This document shows positions 35,875 to 45,069 of a stretch of 64,000 nucleotides of DNA, piece after piece. This DNA is from Chthonomonas sp035294165 (GTDB taxonomy: Bacteria; Armatimonadota; Chthonomonadetes; Chthonomonadales; Chthonomonadaceae). The notes beneath the pieces were generated by a model. It was given only the letters and a program-made list of their open reading frames with translations. It had not been told where the DNA came from and did not search any database. The DNA lies in NCBI RefSeq assembly GCF_035294165.1, contig NZ_DATGLN010000075.1, forward strand, positions 1 through 64,000. The letters run 5' to 3'. How positions within the stretch are numbered: the first letter of the stretch is position 1; each line of letters opens with the position of its first letter. The translations under genes were made by a program, and so were the position numbers.

Positions 35875-36933
35875 ATGGACGCCTTTTTGCTGGAGCCGCT
35901 CCTCCAAGAGCTGGAAATAGGGGTGCTTTTGGTAGATGAGAAGCGCCGCATTCGGCAGGACAATACGGCGGCTAGAAAGATGCTGGGTGCGCCGGATGCC
36001 GGTTTGGTGGGGCGCACCTTGCTAGAGGCCACACTCTCCTACGACATGCTTGAACTGCTGCAACTCGCCCGCAACCGTTTGGAGCCTCAAGAGGGAGAGA
36101 TACGATATCGAGAGGCCACAGGCCGTATTCTCAAGGTTCGCGTGATCCCTATCGTTCGCACCGATACCGCACCGGACGGAGAAACCAAGGCCCTGTTCTT
36201 CCTGATCCTGTTACAGGATGTAACGACCCTGCGTCACCTCGAAACGGTTCGGCGCGACTTTGTGGCCAATGTCTCGCACGAATTGCATACACCCCTCACC
36301 TCCATTCGCGCTATCGCCGAAACGCTGCGGGATGGAGCGCTGCAAGACCCCGATGTTGCCGACCGCTTTATTGGGATCATTCTCGGAGAGGTGGAAAGGC
36401 TTACCCGCATTCTTTCCGATCTGCTTGTGCTCTCGCGTGCCGAATCGCAGCCGGTGCTGCGCGTCTCCTTTGACCTCGCCGAGATGATTCGGGACGTGGT
36501 GGAGCGTTTTCAGAAACAGGCCGAACGACATGGGGTAAGCCTGCAGTGTTTCATAGAGGCGCCTTTGCCGATATCCGCCGATCGCGATCAGATGGAACAG
36601 GTGCTCGTAAACTTAATTGACAACGCCATTAAATACAATCGAGAGGGAGGGCAGGTGGAGCTTTGTGCCCGAAAAACGGAGTCGGAGATCACCGTGGAGG
36701 TGCGCGATACCGGAATCGGCATTCTAAGTCAAGACCTACCGCGCATTTGGGAACGTTTTTATCGTGCCGATAAGGCGCGCTCACGGCGCACCGGCGGAAC
36801 CGGCTTAGGTCTTTCCATCGTGAAGCACATTATCGAGGCCCACGGCGGCCAGGTGGGAGTTCAGAGTGAATATGGAAGGGGCAGCACTTTTTCGTTTCGG
36901 CTGCCCCTTCAAATCACCGAGGAGAAAAGTTAA
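35875..36933 (+). CDS. PhoR-like histidine kinase without visible membrane segment
   Basis: A 352-residue kinase. Residues about 5-115 are a PAS-like domain (LLQELEIGVLLVDEKRRIRQDN), then HisKA with His135 in VANVSHELHTPLTS, and HATPase with NAIKYNREGG, VRDTGIGI and GGTGLGLSIVKH. The ATG at 35875 is used because it directly follows the regulator stop; a GTG at 35848 would overlap. PhoR proteins usually carry one or two N-terminal membrane helices; none is present here, so it may receive its signal from a cytosolic or membrane partner, perhaps the TPR protein upstream. The end overlaps the convergent small acidic gene by 4 bases. Confidence 0.9.
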   Translation: MDAFLLEPLLQELEIGVLLVDEKRRIRQDNTAARKMLGAPDAGLVGRTLLEATLSYDMLELLQLARNRLEPQEGEIRYREATGRILKVRVIPIVRTDTAPDGETKALFFLILLQDVTTLRHLETVRRDFVANVSHELHTPLTSIRAIAETLRDGALQDPDVADRFIGIILGEVERLTRILSDLLVLSRAESQPVLRVSFDLAEMIRDVVERFQKQAERHGVSLQCFIEAPLPISADRDQMEQVLVNLIDNAIKYNREGGQVELCARKTESEITVEVRDTGIGILSQDLPRIWERFYRADKARSRRTGGTGLGLSIVKHIIEAHGGQVGVQSEYGRGSTFSFRLPLQITEEKS

Positions 36934-37307
36934 GCGGTTGGCTCTTCGTCAAGCTCGCCTTCCGGCTCTATCTCCTCATCGGCTTCAAGCTCTTCTGCAG
37001 GGATGTCATCTATCTCTACGTCCTCAACCAAAGGAGCGGCGGCGCTGAGATCGACGTCGTCATCCTCCTGCACAATAGCCAGGCGAGAAAGCAGAGGGTT
37101 TGGACTATCCAATATGCTAGGCGCGAGCGTCTCTTTTTGACGAGCTTCGTCGCTGACGAACTTCACCTTGACGGTGGCCAACCACTGGGGAACTTTGGGT
37201 AAAGGCTTTCCTGTTTTGTAGCAGCGTACCTCTTGCACAGGTTCATCGGGCTTAGGCATCTCTTCTACCTGTCCTCCTGAAATCGAAGCCTCTGTTTTCA
37301 TTTTCAC
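36930..37307 (-). CDS. Small acidic protein, last gene of the VWA-lipoprotein operon
   Basis: A 125-residue protein that I do not recognise. The first 70 residues look folded (QEVRCYKTGKPLPKVPQWLATVKVKF); the last 45 residues are extremely acidic (Asp/Glu-rich, ending EPEGELDEEPTA) and probably disordered. Its ATG overlaps the stop of the small two-helix membrane protein (4 bases), so it belongs to the same message. It has no signal or membrane segment and so is cytosolic. The gene also overlaps the end of the convergent histidine kinase. Confidence 0.7.
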   Translation of the reverse strand: MKMKTEASISGGQVEEMPKPDEPVQEVRCYKTGKPLPKVPQWLATVKVKFVSDEARQKETLAPSILDSPNPLLSRLAIVQEDDDVDLSAAAPLVEDVEIDDIPAEELEADEEIEPEGELDEEPTA

Positions 37308-37531
37308 CTCTTTTGTGTGCTTTCTAACGAAGAATCGGCCGGGTGCATTTTCACAGAAACGAAACCGTTAATGAGCATAAGCACCCCGGTGCCGAGATAG
37401 ACCAAAGACGAAATAGCCTCGGTTTTCGAGCCCGGCTCCGTGAGAGCACGGCCGCCAGTTGCGAAACCGAAAAGGCTTAGTATCACAAGGATGACCCCAA
37501 CAATATTGAAGGTGTTTAGGTAACGACGCAT
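37304..37531 (-). CDS. Small two-helix membrane protein
   Basis: About 75 residues. The ATG at 37531 is chosen because GGAGAG lies four to five bases upstream; an upstream GTG at 37573 is unlikely. Two hydrophobic helices are visible (FNIVGVILVILSLFGFATGG and ISSLVYLGTGVLMLINGFVSV), with a charged C-terminus. No family is recognised. It lies between the large coiled-coil membrane protein and the acidic protein in a tight operon. Confidence 0.7.
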   Translation of the reverse strand: MRRYLNTFNIVGVILVILSLFGFATGGRALTEPGSKTEAISSLVYLGTGVLMLINGFVSVKMHPADSSLESTQKR

Positions 37532-37585
37532 TCTTCTCTCCAAATCGAGCTTCGGCGCAGAATAATATACCACGAAAAAACCCTA

Positions 37586-39889
37586 TCACGTTGCCTGATC
37601 CTCCACCTTAGGCAACTCTTTTGCGGGTTCTACAGGGAGAGCGTTTAGCGCCGTGTCGTCCGCCGGCGGGGCAATAGGCATGCACCATAGGAAGCTTAAG
37701 AGATAGCGTATGTAGCCACCGGCAAGCCGCACCCGAATGCGCCATAGCAGCCGATAGAAATGGCGGTCAAAGCAGCGAATGGCCGCGTTATAGTCGAGAT
37801 AGGCGACGCCTATCCTGTCTTGACTTTCTGGCGGGAGGCTCTGTGGAGGCTGCTTTATTTGGCTATACAACTGTTGGAGCCGATTGTCTAGGCGCTCGAT
37901 CTGCCTCTGGTAGCCTTGAATGGTGTCGTCCCGCTGCTGACGTAGGCTCGCCTCGATGCGTTGGAACCGCTCGTAGAGGGTTTTACTTCTTTGAAGGGCC
38001 GCTGCATACTCGCCAAGCTTCTCCTGGAAGGCCTCGTCTTGGTGTGGTTCCGTTGTGTCATTATCCGATTCCGCGCTGCCGGGCGTATCCGTAGAATAGG
38101 CGTTTTCGACGTTTGTCGGTGAAGAGGCAGAGCCGAGTTCTGCCGATTGCGACTGATTTTGAGCTTTCTGATAGACAACGGCGTAGGTCGGTTGCTTATC
38201 GTCCTCTTGAGACGCGGCGGAATCTATGGGCGCGTAGAGTCCGTTAGCGGTGCCATACGTCGGTTGTGCAGAGGCCTCGTTTACTCTGTCATCGAGCGAT
38301 GGCGTTGACGCCGGGATGTTCTCATCGTTGGAGACTTCTGTTTGCTGCTGTGCCGCCTGGGCACGGGCCATGTGGGTATGCTCCTGATGAATCTCATCTG
38401 CAATGTCGTAGACCCGGACTTCACGCATGTCGGCAAAGGCTTTGTAGATAGAATGGCCACGCCCATAAACCCAGCCCTCTAAAGCGTGCCAGAAGAGAAA
38501 AGGAACGCTGGCAACGAGCGCTAGCGTCCACGCCGTCGGTTTGGATATTCCCCCACTGGCGAGTTTGCTTCCGGTAAGTATAAGCTGGTTTGTACTGCGG
38601 TCTTGGAAGAACCGCACGATGCCGTTGCGCTCGATGGTAGCCTCCAATACAATGAAACAGATAAGCGTGAACCCCAAAACGATGAGCGAGAGGAACGCCG
38701 CTATCCTCAGCCATTTGCCCACACGTTCAGGGTTTCCCTGATGGCGAATAATGAAGGAGTTATAGCGCTCTTCGGCCAGTAGGGCGGCGATGCCGTGCAC
38801 GGTGCGCCCCAAAATCCAGAACATGGCCACGCCGATGACGGCGAGAGGCCCAAGAGCGCGCAACTGTGCTTGCGGATCCACGGTGAACTGATCCATCTGC
38901 ACAATGCCCAAGAGAATGCCGATGCTTGCCCCAAAAATAGTTCCACAGGTGACGGTGGCTACAGCCGTCATAAGCCAATGCGAACTAGACAAAACCGCGT
39001 TGGCGCAAGTCACATACAGACGTTGTGCCCAAGCGAACAGCCCCCTCCGATCCTCCGGCACAGGTTTCAACCGCATTCCCTGCATCAGTTCCATCGTAGG
39101 AGAATGGCTCAAAATGCCGTAACGGGCAGCCAGGGCCTCTACGGATGGGGCGCGCTTTCTCGCAAGCGCTAGCGATTCGGAGTAGTCCGGCTCCCAATGC
39201 CAAGGCTTTGGCTCGGGCGTCGGGGAAGATTCAAGCCGATGCGCGATCTTGTTTGCGAGCGCATCTCGAACCGTTGCGAAGATCGAGGTGCGGGGCGGCG
39301 CGGTAGACTCTGAGCGCTGTTCCGGTTGCTGCGGAGATGCATTAAGGGCAGGCACCGGTTCGGTAGGGGAAGGTTGAGCTGCCGGAGGTGCGTTCTCCGT
39401 TTGAGTGGGCGTTTCCTCATTGGACACAACGATCATTCCGCACTGTGCTGCGAGGCGCCATTCCTCTTCCCGGGCCTCTAGCAGCGCATCCTCATGCGGT
39501 TGTAGCTGCTGTTCGTACTCCTGATGCGCTTGACTGATGCAGCTTCGGCAGTCCGCAATCTGCTGTAAAATGCCTTGAATCTCGTTGTCAATCCATTGGT
39601 TCGATTCGAGGGTACGCTCCTTTTGTTGGGCAAGTTTGCATTCTTCTTCTTCCCGAACTAACGATTCGCGTGCGTGGTTGAAGGCAATTCGGTGGAGCAG
39701 GTCCTCTAGGCGTCTTGCTTCGGCAGGCATAAAAGACCTTAGCCAGTTTATCAGGGGTTGGTAGATCGTCGTGATGCGATCATCTGTCAACGCTTCTGCA
39801 CGTAGCGGGCGTCGTAATCTGTGTGGCATGGGACGCGCTAGGATGATCGGCTGTTTGTCGGCTTCTTTAGGGCAATGATCGTCTGACAT
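37586..39889 (-). CDS. Large membrane protein with coiled coils at both ends
   Basis: A 767-residue protein of no recognised family. The N-terminal 150 residues are a Glu/Gln-rich coiled coil; a Pro/Ser/Thr-rich linker follows. Four membrane segments lie between about residues 305 and 500 (TAVATVTCGTIFGASIGILL; LGPLAVIGVAMFWILGRTVH; AAFLSLIVLGFTLICFIVL; WTLALVASVPFLFWHALEGW). A second long low-complexity linker leads to another coiled coil (about 640-710, DEAFQEKLGEYAAALQRSK onward). It starts 24 bases after the VWA lipoprotein gene and is clearly co-transcribed with it. A role in a membrane-spanning assembly with the VWA lipoprotein is inference. Confidence 0.75.
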   Translation of the reverse strand: MSDDHCPKEADKQPIILARPMPHRLRRPLRAEALTDDRITTIYQPLINWLRSFMPAEARRLEDLLHRIAFNHARESLVREEEECKLAQQKERTLESNQWIDNEIQGILQQIADCRSCISQAHQEYEQQLQPHEDALLEAREEEWRLAAQCGMIVVSNEETPTQTENAPPAAQPSPTEPVPALNASPQQPEQRSESTAPPRTSIFATVRDALANKIAHRLESSPTPEPKPWHWEPDYSESLALARKRAPSVEALAARYGILSHSPTMELMQGMRLKPVPEDRRGLFAWAQRLYVTCANAVLSSSHWLMTAVATVTCGTIFGASIGILLGIVQMDQFTVDPQAQLRALGPLAVIGVAMFWILGRTVHGIAALLAEERYNSFIIRHQGNPERVGKWLRIAAFLSLIVLGFTLICFIVLEATIERNGIVRFFQDRSTNQLILTGSKLASGGISKPTAWTLALVASVPFLFWHALEGWVYGRGHSIYKAFADMREVRVYDIADEIHQEHTHMARAQAAQQQTEVSNDENIPASTPSLDDRVNEASAQPTYGTANGLYAPIDSAASQEDDKQPTYAVVYQKAQNQSQSAELGSASSPTNVENAYSTDTPGSAESDNDTTEPHQDEAFQEKLGEYAAALQRSKTLYERFQRIEASLRQQRDDTIQGYQRQIERLDNRLQQLYSQIKQPPQSLPPESQDRIGVAYLDYNAAIRCFDRHFYRLLWRIRVRLAGGYIRYLLSFLWCMPIAPPADDTALNALPVEPAKELPKVEDQAT

Positions 39890-39913
39890 GGTTTTATGCT
39901 CCTTCCTGTCCCT

Positions 39914-40558
39914 TTATTTCCGGTAGAGCGACGAAAGGGCGCTCTGCCACTCATCTAAACCGGCGAGCTGTAGGTGGTTCTGAAGGTTGTCTTGAAAAGC
40001 CCGTTCCCACAGAGGCCGATTGTTGGGTGTGATGTCAATAACATAGAGCTGTAGGCTTGGGTGGCCTTGACAAAGCGCTTGCGCTTGCTTACAGAAGTTC
40101 GTTACGTTGCCGTCATCGTCGTCGCCATCGGTAAGAATTACCACAACCGGTCGGGCGGATTGACGATAATGCGGGTCATCTGCAATGAACTGAAAAAGAG
40201 CGCACGGCCGCGTGCCCAAATCCCTGGATAGATGTTGCGGCGCGAAATAGCGCGCTTTCAGGTCTTTGAACTCCGGGGAGTACTCGTCGGGTGGCACGCG
40301 TGGCCCGAAGATGCACTGGGATTGATGGTCGTATGTCCATATCTCCATAGGTATTTTGTAGCTAAGGGCATAGGTAGCAAGTAGGTCGAGCTGATTTAGC
40401 TGTTGGTCTCGAAAAGGGGTTGTTGAACCAGACCTGTCTATAGCCACGATCAGCAGATCAGGGTGTGCAACTTGGTGGGACGGGTCTGCACCCTGCTTGT
40501 TGGGGCCACAGCCAAAAAGGCACAGTACAGCAAGAAAGCAGATCATCTGTCTTTTCAA
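39914..40558 (-). CDS. VWA-domain lipoprotein
   Basis: A 214-residue exported protein. The TTG at 40558 is preferred because AAGGAGG lies seven bases before it; an ATG at 40546 is also possible, while an upstream ATG at 40591 reads through the ribosome site. The signal peptide ends in the lipobox LFGC. Residues about 30-200 form a von Willebrand A fold: the MIDAS residues DRSGST near the start and the second Asp in VVVILTDGDDDDGN are visible. It probably binds a partner outside the membrane in a metal-dependent way. It is the first gene of a four-gene operon (36930-40558) and divergent from the HEAT-like gene. Confidence 0.82.
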   Translation of the reverse strand: MKRQMICFLAVLCLFGCGPNKQGADPSHQVAHPDLLIVAIDRSGSTTPFRDQQLNQLDLLATYALSYKIPMEIWTYDHQSQCIFGPRVPPDEYSPEFKDLKARYFAPQHLSRDLGTRPCALFQFIADDPHYRQSARPVVVILTDGDDDDGNVTNFCKQAQALCQGHPSLQLYVIDITPNNRPLWERAFQDNLQNHLQLAGLDEWQSALSSLYRK

Positions 40559-40841
40559 TGTTTTGCCTCCTTGTCCTGCTACACGGTACATGGGTACGGT
40601 ATGCTATAGATAACCGATGTAGCATGAGAAAAGTTTCGTTATTTTTCGGTAACGTTGCCGGTTTGCTAGATATATAATGTGCATAAGAGGCCAAAAAGCG
40701 GAAAGCGCACTTTCGGAGGAGCTTGGTGGAGACATAGAGCTTCAAGTCGAACGCAGAACCGCCTTCCTCCTTTGTGGTGAACAACGATGATTTTGATGGC
40801 AAACGGTGGTAATATCCCTAGAGAAAGGCTCATCCAAGGCT

Positions 40842-42062
40842 ATGATGAATACGCCCATACAGCCACCTCCTTTAGGTAACGATGAGGTGCGACATGCCTT
40901 CTCGTTGCTAGAACAGGTTTCGCAACGCAGCCGCATTCGTGCGATCGCCGAGCATATCGTCGCCAATGTGACGCCGTCGGTGACGGCCTTTGCAGAGCTT
41001 CAGCAGGCTCTCGTCTCTCCTAATCAGTACCATTGGCGCGAATCGCGATTGGCTGCTTGGTGCCTATCGCATATCCCTCTACTGCCCCATCAGCGTACGG
41101 CTGCCATACAAACACTCGCCGATGTGATAAGGAAGCGATATAACCCATCGCTTCGCAGCATCGTGGCGCGTTCAGCCTTTATCAGCCTTGTGATCGGGAC
41201 GATAACGCTTAACCCGGTTGGTCTTTTGGTTCTTGCCATTCTTAGCTACCCTCTCGTGCATCTGTTTGTGTGGGATGCTGCCCGATCGCACGCTGCCCAG
41301 ATCAGAGGAGAGGCCGCGCGCTCTCTGCAAACCCTTCAGGCGGTGGAGACTCTCGATCTTCTCACAGTTGCAGCGGTAAACGACATGCTGTTTGTACGTA
41401 TACAGGCGCGCACCGCTCTCTGTCATCTGCTGCCCCTGCTGACATCGGCGCACTACGGCATGCTCAGACCCTCTACTCTTCAGCTGCTGTCTCATCTTCT
41501 GAACGCCCCCAACGAGCTGCTTGTGCAACGAATACTCGAGGCCTTTGCAAAAGTGGGCACCCGAAGCGTGCTCTCCTCGGTAAAGCTCATCGCGCGAGGC
41601 AGAGGAAAGTACGGCCATCTGCCGCATATTCGCCAGGCGGCCTTCGAGGCGCAGATGCGCATTGAGGAGCGTCTACGTCGTGAACAAGAGACCCGTGTTC
41701 TTTTGCGGGCCTCACAGGTTGAGCCGGTTATGCCGGAGCAGCTGCTGCGCCCGGCTATGGATGCGCATCTGGAGAGGCCCGAAGAGCTGTTGCGTGCCAG
41801 CCAATCGGGGGCCCCATTGGACAGCGATATCGCTTTGGCGATCATCGAGGACATTAAACGGCGTAACGATCCGCGTGCCATCCCGTTTTTAAAAGACCTG
41901 CTCCGGTTGCCGTCCCTCCCGCAAGCGGTGGCTGCGGCGGCTCACGAGTGTCTTGCTCTGCTTCAGGCACGGGCCGAGTTAGATCGTGCTGTGCCTCCCG
42001 CTCTGTCGCCAGACGTCGAAGCCAAACTGTTCCAAACAGATAGGCCGCCTCAAGCTTTTTAG
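40842..42062 (+). CDS. HEAT-like repeat protein with a membrane hairpin
   Basis: A protein of about 406 residues. The first methionine of MMNTPIQ is used; an upstream in-frame GTG at 40806 has no ribosome site. After a helical N-terminus a hydrophobic region (about residues 110-145, SLVIGTITLNPVGLLVLAILSYPLVHLF) may form a membrane hairpin. The rest is made of helical pairs typical of HEAT or Armadillo arrays (AARSLQTLQAVETLDLLTVAAVND, LLNAPNELLVQRILEAFAKVG, RNDPRAIPFLKDLLRLPSLPQAVAAAAHE). Such arrays bind proteins. It is divergent from the VWA operon, sharing a 280-base control region, so a common function is possible. Confidence 0.7.
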   Translation: MMNTPIQPPPLGNDEVRHAFSLLEQVSQRSRIRAIAEHIVANVTPSVTAFAELQQALVSPNQYHWRESRLAAWCLSHIPLLPHQRTAAIQTLADVIRKRYNPSLRSIVARSAFISLVIGTITLNPVGLLVLAILSYPLVHLFVWDAARSHAAQIRGEAARSLQTLQAVETLDLLTVAAVNDMLFVRIQARTALCHLLPLLTSAHYGMLRPSTLQLLSHLLNAPNELLVQRILEAFAKVGTRSVLSSVKLIARGRGKYGHLPHIRQAAFEAQMRIEERLRREQETRVLLRASQVEPVMPEQLLRPAMDAHLERPEELLRASQSGAPLDSDIALAIIEDIKRRNDPRAIPFLKDLLRLPSLPQAVAAAAHECLALLQARAELDRAVPPALSPDVEAKLFQTDRPPQAF

Positions 42063-42082
42063 CTTCCCTTGGAGAACCTCAA

Positions 42083-43129
42083 GTGACCCATGCGACACTC
42101 TTTCGTTTTACAGGCCTTGTGCTGCTGATGGTGGGTGGGATAGGGGCCAATGACAAGGGAACGCTTTTTGTTCAAATGCCTTCTCCATCAAACTGGCGGG
42201 TGCTTACCGTGGGGCCGGGGCAGGAGTTTGCGACTCTGTCGGCGGCACTTGCGGCTTCGCACGATGGCGATACCATTCGCGTACAGGCAGGCACCTACCT
42301 CAACGATTTCGCCAGCATAGATGCCAAAGTTCGAGTTGTGGGCGTTGGTGGTATGGCTCATCTCGTTTGCACGAAGCCTATTCCGAACGATAAGGGGATT
42401 TTTATCGTTAACACCGACTGCATTCTTCAAAACCTGGAGTTTTCTGGGGCGAAAGGCCCCAGCGGCAACGATGCCGGCATTCGCTGGCAGGGCGGCAATT
42501 TAACCCTTGAAAACTGCTACTTTCATAATAATCAGGATGGCCTGCTTGGTCAAGGTGGCACGCTGACCATTCGGAACTGCGAGTTCGCACATAACGGTGC
42601 CGGCGACGGTTTTACACACAACCTCTACGTTGGAAATGCCAACAATTTGGTGGTTCAGCACAGCTATTTCTATGCGGCCGTTGTGGGGCACAACATCAAG
42701 AGCCGTGCCCGACATACAACCATAACCGACTCCGTCATCGCCGATGGCCCCGATGGAACGACCAGTTTCAGCATCGATCTGCCCAACGGCGGCCTCGCAC
42801 GTATCCAGAATAATCTGATCGAGAAGGGGCCGAAATCGGAAGCCGGGATCATCATCGCTTTTGGTGAGGAAGGCCATCTCAAGAGTCCTTCCTCTCTCAC
42901 GGTTCAAGATAACGTGGTGCTAAACGATCAAACGGCGCATCCTCCTACCGCCGTGCACAACGCTTCACCCGTTCCTGCGCAGATACTTGGAAACCGGTTT
43001 TACGGACTTGGCGCAGGCCAGATCGCATCCGGCCCCCATGTCCTGTCCAGAGATGCTTTGCTTGCTAAAGCTCCCTATCCCGACACCTATTGGACGCTGT
43101 CGTTGCCTTCCCCTTGGCCGGTGAAATAG
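42083..43129 (+). CDS. Exported right-handed beta-helix protein (pectate-lyase-like fold)
   Basis: A 348-residue protein. It begins with GTG at 42083, behind TTGGAGA, and carries a signal peptide. The body has the DUF1565-type start of a parallel beta-helix (LTVGPGQEFATLSAALAASHDGDTIRVQAGTY) and rung-like repeats such as NLTLENCYFHNNQDGLLGQGG, TLTIRNCEFAHNGAGDG and NLVVQHSYFYAAVVGHNIKS. Catalytic residues of pectate lyases are not obvious, so binding or lyase activity on polysaccharide remains open. It follows the HEAT-like gene after 20 bases and is likely co-transcribed. Confidence 0.82.
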   Translation: MTHATLFRFTGLVLLMVGGIGANDKGTLFVQMPSPSNWRVLTVGPGQEFATLSAALAASHDGDTIRVQAGTYLNDFASIDAKVRVVGVGGMAHLVCTKPIPNDKGIFIVNTDCILQNLEFSGAKGPSGNDAGIRWQGGNLTLENCYFHNNQDGLLGQGGTLTIRNCEFAHNGAGDGFTHNLYVGNANNLVVQHSYFYAAVVGHNIKSRARHTTITDSVIADGPDGTTSFSIDLPNGGLARIQNNLIEKGPKSEAGIIIAFGEEGHLKSPSSLTVQDNVVLNDQTAHPPTAVHNASPVPAQILGNRFYGLGAGQIASGPHVLSRDALLAKAPYPDTYWTLSLPSPWPVK

Positions 43130-43521
43130 GGTTTGAAACAGGGGAAGATAGGCCGGTAGGGAACTCTTTTGCCCTCTTGGGAGTCGAACAACCAGACTGG
43201 CGTATTCCCCCTCTAATCCATTTTAAGGCCAGCCTCAACTTGAAAACAATGTCATCTCGAATGCGAAGCTGACGTCACCTCGAAGTGAAGCGAGAGCGAA
43301 CAGGGCGACCTGTCAGCCGTCCTCATGTTCCGGCAGGAAGCAATCGCTTTCATGTAGGGACAAGCCACCTCGTTTACGGGGCGGTAGTTGACGTCACAAA
43401 CACTGCGGACTTCTCGTTTTTTTACTATGTTCTTTTCTGTTTGAACATCCGATAATCGAGTTAGTAGCTCATCTCCCACAAACCGTCTCGGATGGGCTTT
43501 TTCACCTTGGAGGAGATACAG
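43130..43521. other. Intergenic region with a paired TGACGTCA palindrome
   Basis: No gene is supported. Two copies of TGACGTCAC occur at 43270-43278 and 43389-43397. The stretch around 43252-43300 (TCATCTCGAATGCGAAG followed by TCACCTCGAAGTGAAGCGAG) looks like a degenerate copy of the CGAAGCGAGAG type of extragenic repeat common in bacteria. Confidence 0.35.
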
Positions 43522-45003
43522 ATGATGCAAGTTGGTCGTTACCTGCTTTTGGGGTTAGCTGCAGCCGGTTTCGGCGTAGCCTTAACAGGGTGTGGCGGCG
43601 GCGGAGGCTCTGTGGGGACACGAAGTACCACCAGCCTCACAGGAACCGTGACCGTGCCATCCGGAACCCCAACGCGCGGGGTTAGCTTTCGCGCAACATC
43701 CACCAATGTGCCTCTGCCAGGCGCCAGTGTAAGCCTCTACGATATTACCCAAGGAGGCGCCAATGCGATTACCGGCCCCCCTGTTGCAACCACAACAACC
43801 GATGCCAACGGGAACTACCAGTTCCAGAACCTGCCGCCAGGGCATAACTTCGTGGTACAGGCCAGCAAAACCGTTACCGGCACGGGCACTCCGGCGACAG
43901 TAACGGTGGCTACCTATGCCTCCACCGGTACCACCTCTTCAAGCGGGCCTGTGGTGGCCGATGCCGACGAAAACACCACATTGGCGGTGGGCTACCTGCT
44001 ACAACAGCTCAAGGCGAACCTGGCATCCAGTACGGCCGATCTAGGGACGTTGGTAAGCCAGTTTGTGCAGCAGGTGCTTGCCCAAGAGCAGGCGGGGCAT
44101 GGACCTAACATTGACCTTACCAAACAGCTTACCGACCAGGAAAATGTGGCCGAGCAGGTCGAACAAGAGGAGGCGCAAGCGGTTATCGGCGGAGCCTATG
44201 TTGGGCAACCGCCTTCGCAGGCGGCCTCGGATGAGGAGAACGAGGGGAAGGCGGTTCATGCTCTCGTAGACCTCGTGGTAGATACCGCCCATTCCACCGT
44301 ACAGGGCGTCCTTGTGCTGGCCTCCAGTGGAGGGGCTGTCTCCGATGCCGATAGCTTTTCTGCCACGCTACAATCGGACGGCTCCTTCACGGCCACCACA
44401 ACCGATGCCTCTTACACCGTGACCGGTGTTGTGGACGGTGAAGAGATGCACGGGCATTGGGCTTCTGCAAACGGGCAACTCGATGGCCATTGGGAGGCGA
44501 CCCACGCCTCGGCACAAAGCGACTCGAGCGGTGGCAGCACGCCGCCTCCGCCGCCTACCGGTTCTGGAGGTTCCGGAAGCTCGGCCGGTAGCGGTAGCCA
44601 AAGCGGCTCTCAAAACAACACGAACACCCTTACAGGAACACCTGGTGCCGCCTATGTAGGTACATTCAGCGCCCAGGCTGCCGGCAGTTCGTCGGGTCCT
44701 TCTGGCTCGTGGTTCCTTTTCCTCTTTCCTAACAAGGAGCTACTTTTGTATGCCCACGACAACACCGACACCACGCTGCCTCATAATCAGAAGGTGGTGC
44801 TTGCCTTCGGCAGCCTTGGCTCGAACAACGCGCTCTCTCTCACGCCCGTATTTCCTTTAGCGAGCGGTGCCAGCGCCTCGGCCACGATCTCTGCCGGCGC
44901 TGCCATTGGGCAACCGTCACTGCAGGGCAGTTGGAGCTGCAGCGGTTTGGTGTCGGGCAACGTGTTCAACGGTTCCGGCACGTGGACGGCTACACTCTTC
45001 TAA
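43522..45003 (+). CDS. Large lipoprotein with carboxypeptidase-regulatory-like domain
   Basis: A 493-residue exported protein. The ATG at 43522 is chosen because TTGGAGGAG lies just upstream and it opens a signal peptide ending in the lipobox LTGC followed by a Gly run. Residues about 35-130 form a CarboxypepD_reg-like beta-sandwich (SLTGTVTVPSGTPTRG, PGASVSLYDITQGG, TDANGNYQFQNLPPG). A helical, Glu/Gln-rich segment follows (about 155-240), then two beta-rich parts separated by a Pro/Ser/Gly linker near 345-380. The architecture repeats the smaller lipoprotein at 23556. Surface display is likely; the partner is unknown. Confidence 0.75.
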   Translation: MMQVGRYLLLGLAAAGFGVALTGCGGGGGSVGTRSTTSLTGTVTVPSGTPTRGVSFRATSTNVPLPGASVSLYDITQGGANAITGPPVATTTTDANGNYQFQNLPPGHNFVVQASKTVTGTGTPATVTVATYASTGTTSSSGPVVADADENTTLAVGYLLQQLKANLASSTADLGTLVSQFVQQVLAQEQAGHGPNIDLTKQLTDQENVAEQVEQEEAQAVIGGAYVGQPPSQAASDEENEGKAVHALVDLVVDTAHSTVQGVLVLASSGGAVSDADSFSATLQSDGSFTATTTDASYTVTGVVDGEEMHGHWASANGQLDGHWEATHASAQSDSSGGSTPPPPPTGSGGSGSSAGSGSQSGSQNNTNTLTGTPGAAYVGTFSAQAAGSSSGPSGSWFLFLFPNKELLLYAHDNTDTTLPHNQKVVLAFGSLGSNNALSLTPVFPLASGASASATISAGAAIGQPSLQGSWSCSGLVSGNVFNGSGTWTATLF

Positions 45004-45024
45004 GCGACCTTAGTGGAGAAAAAG

Positions 45025-45052
45025 TTACGGGCAGCCATTCGGCTGCCCGTAA
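45025..45052 (-). terminator. Rho-independent terminator of pepC
   Basis: Twelve-base stem TTACGGGCAGCC with its complement and loop; on the minus strand it is followed by CTTTTTC. It lies just after the pepC stop and may also stop plus-strand transcription from the lipoprotein gene. Confidence 0.85.
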
Positions 45053-45069
45053 TGCTAAGAGGATGGGTT

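Noticed and set aside
40655..40680. TATAAT at 40673-40678 as promoter of the HEAT-like gene
   Set aside because: The only TTGCCG-like -35 box is 12 bases away, too close; a promoter is likely in this gap but cannot be placed.
43130..43521. Possible tRNA or small RNA in the gap before the large lipoprotein
   Set aside because: No cloverleaf arms or TTCGA-type loop in the right spacing were found.
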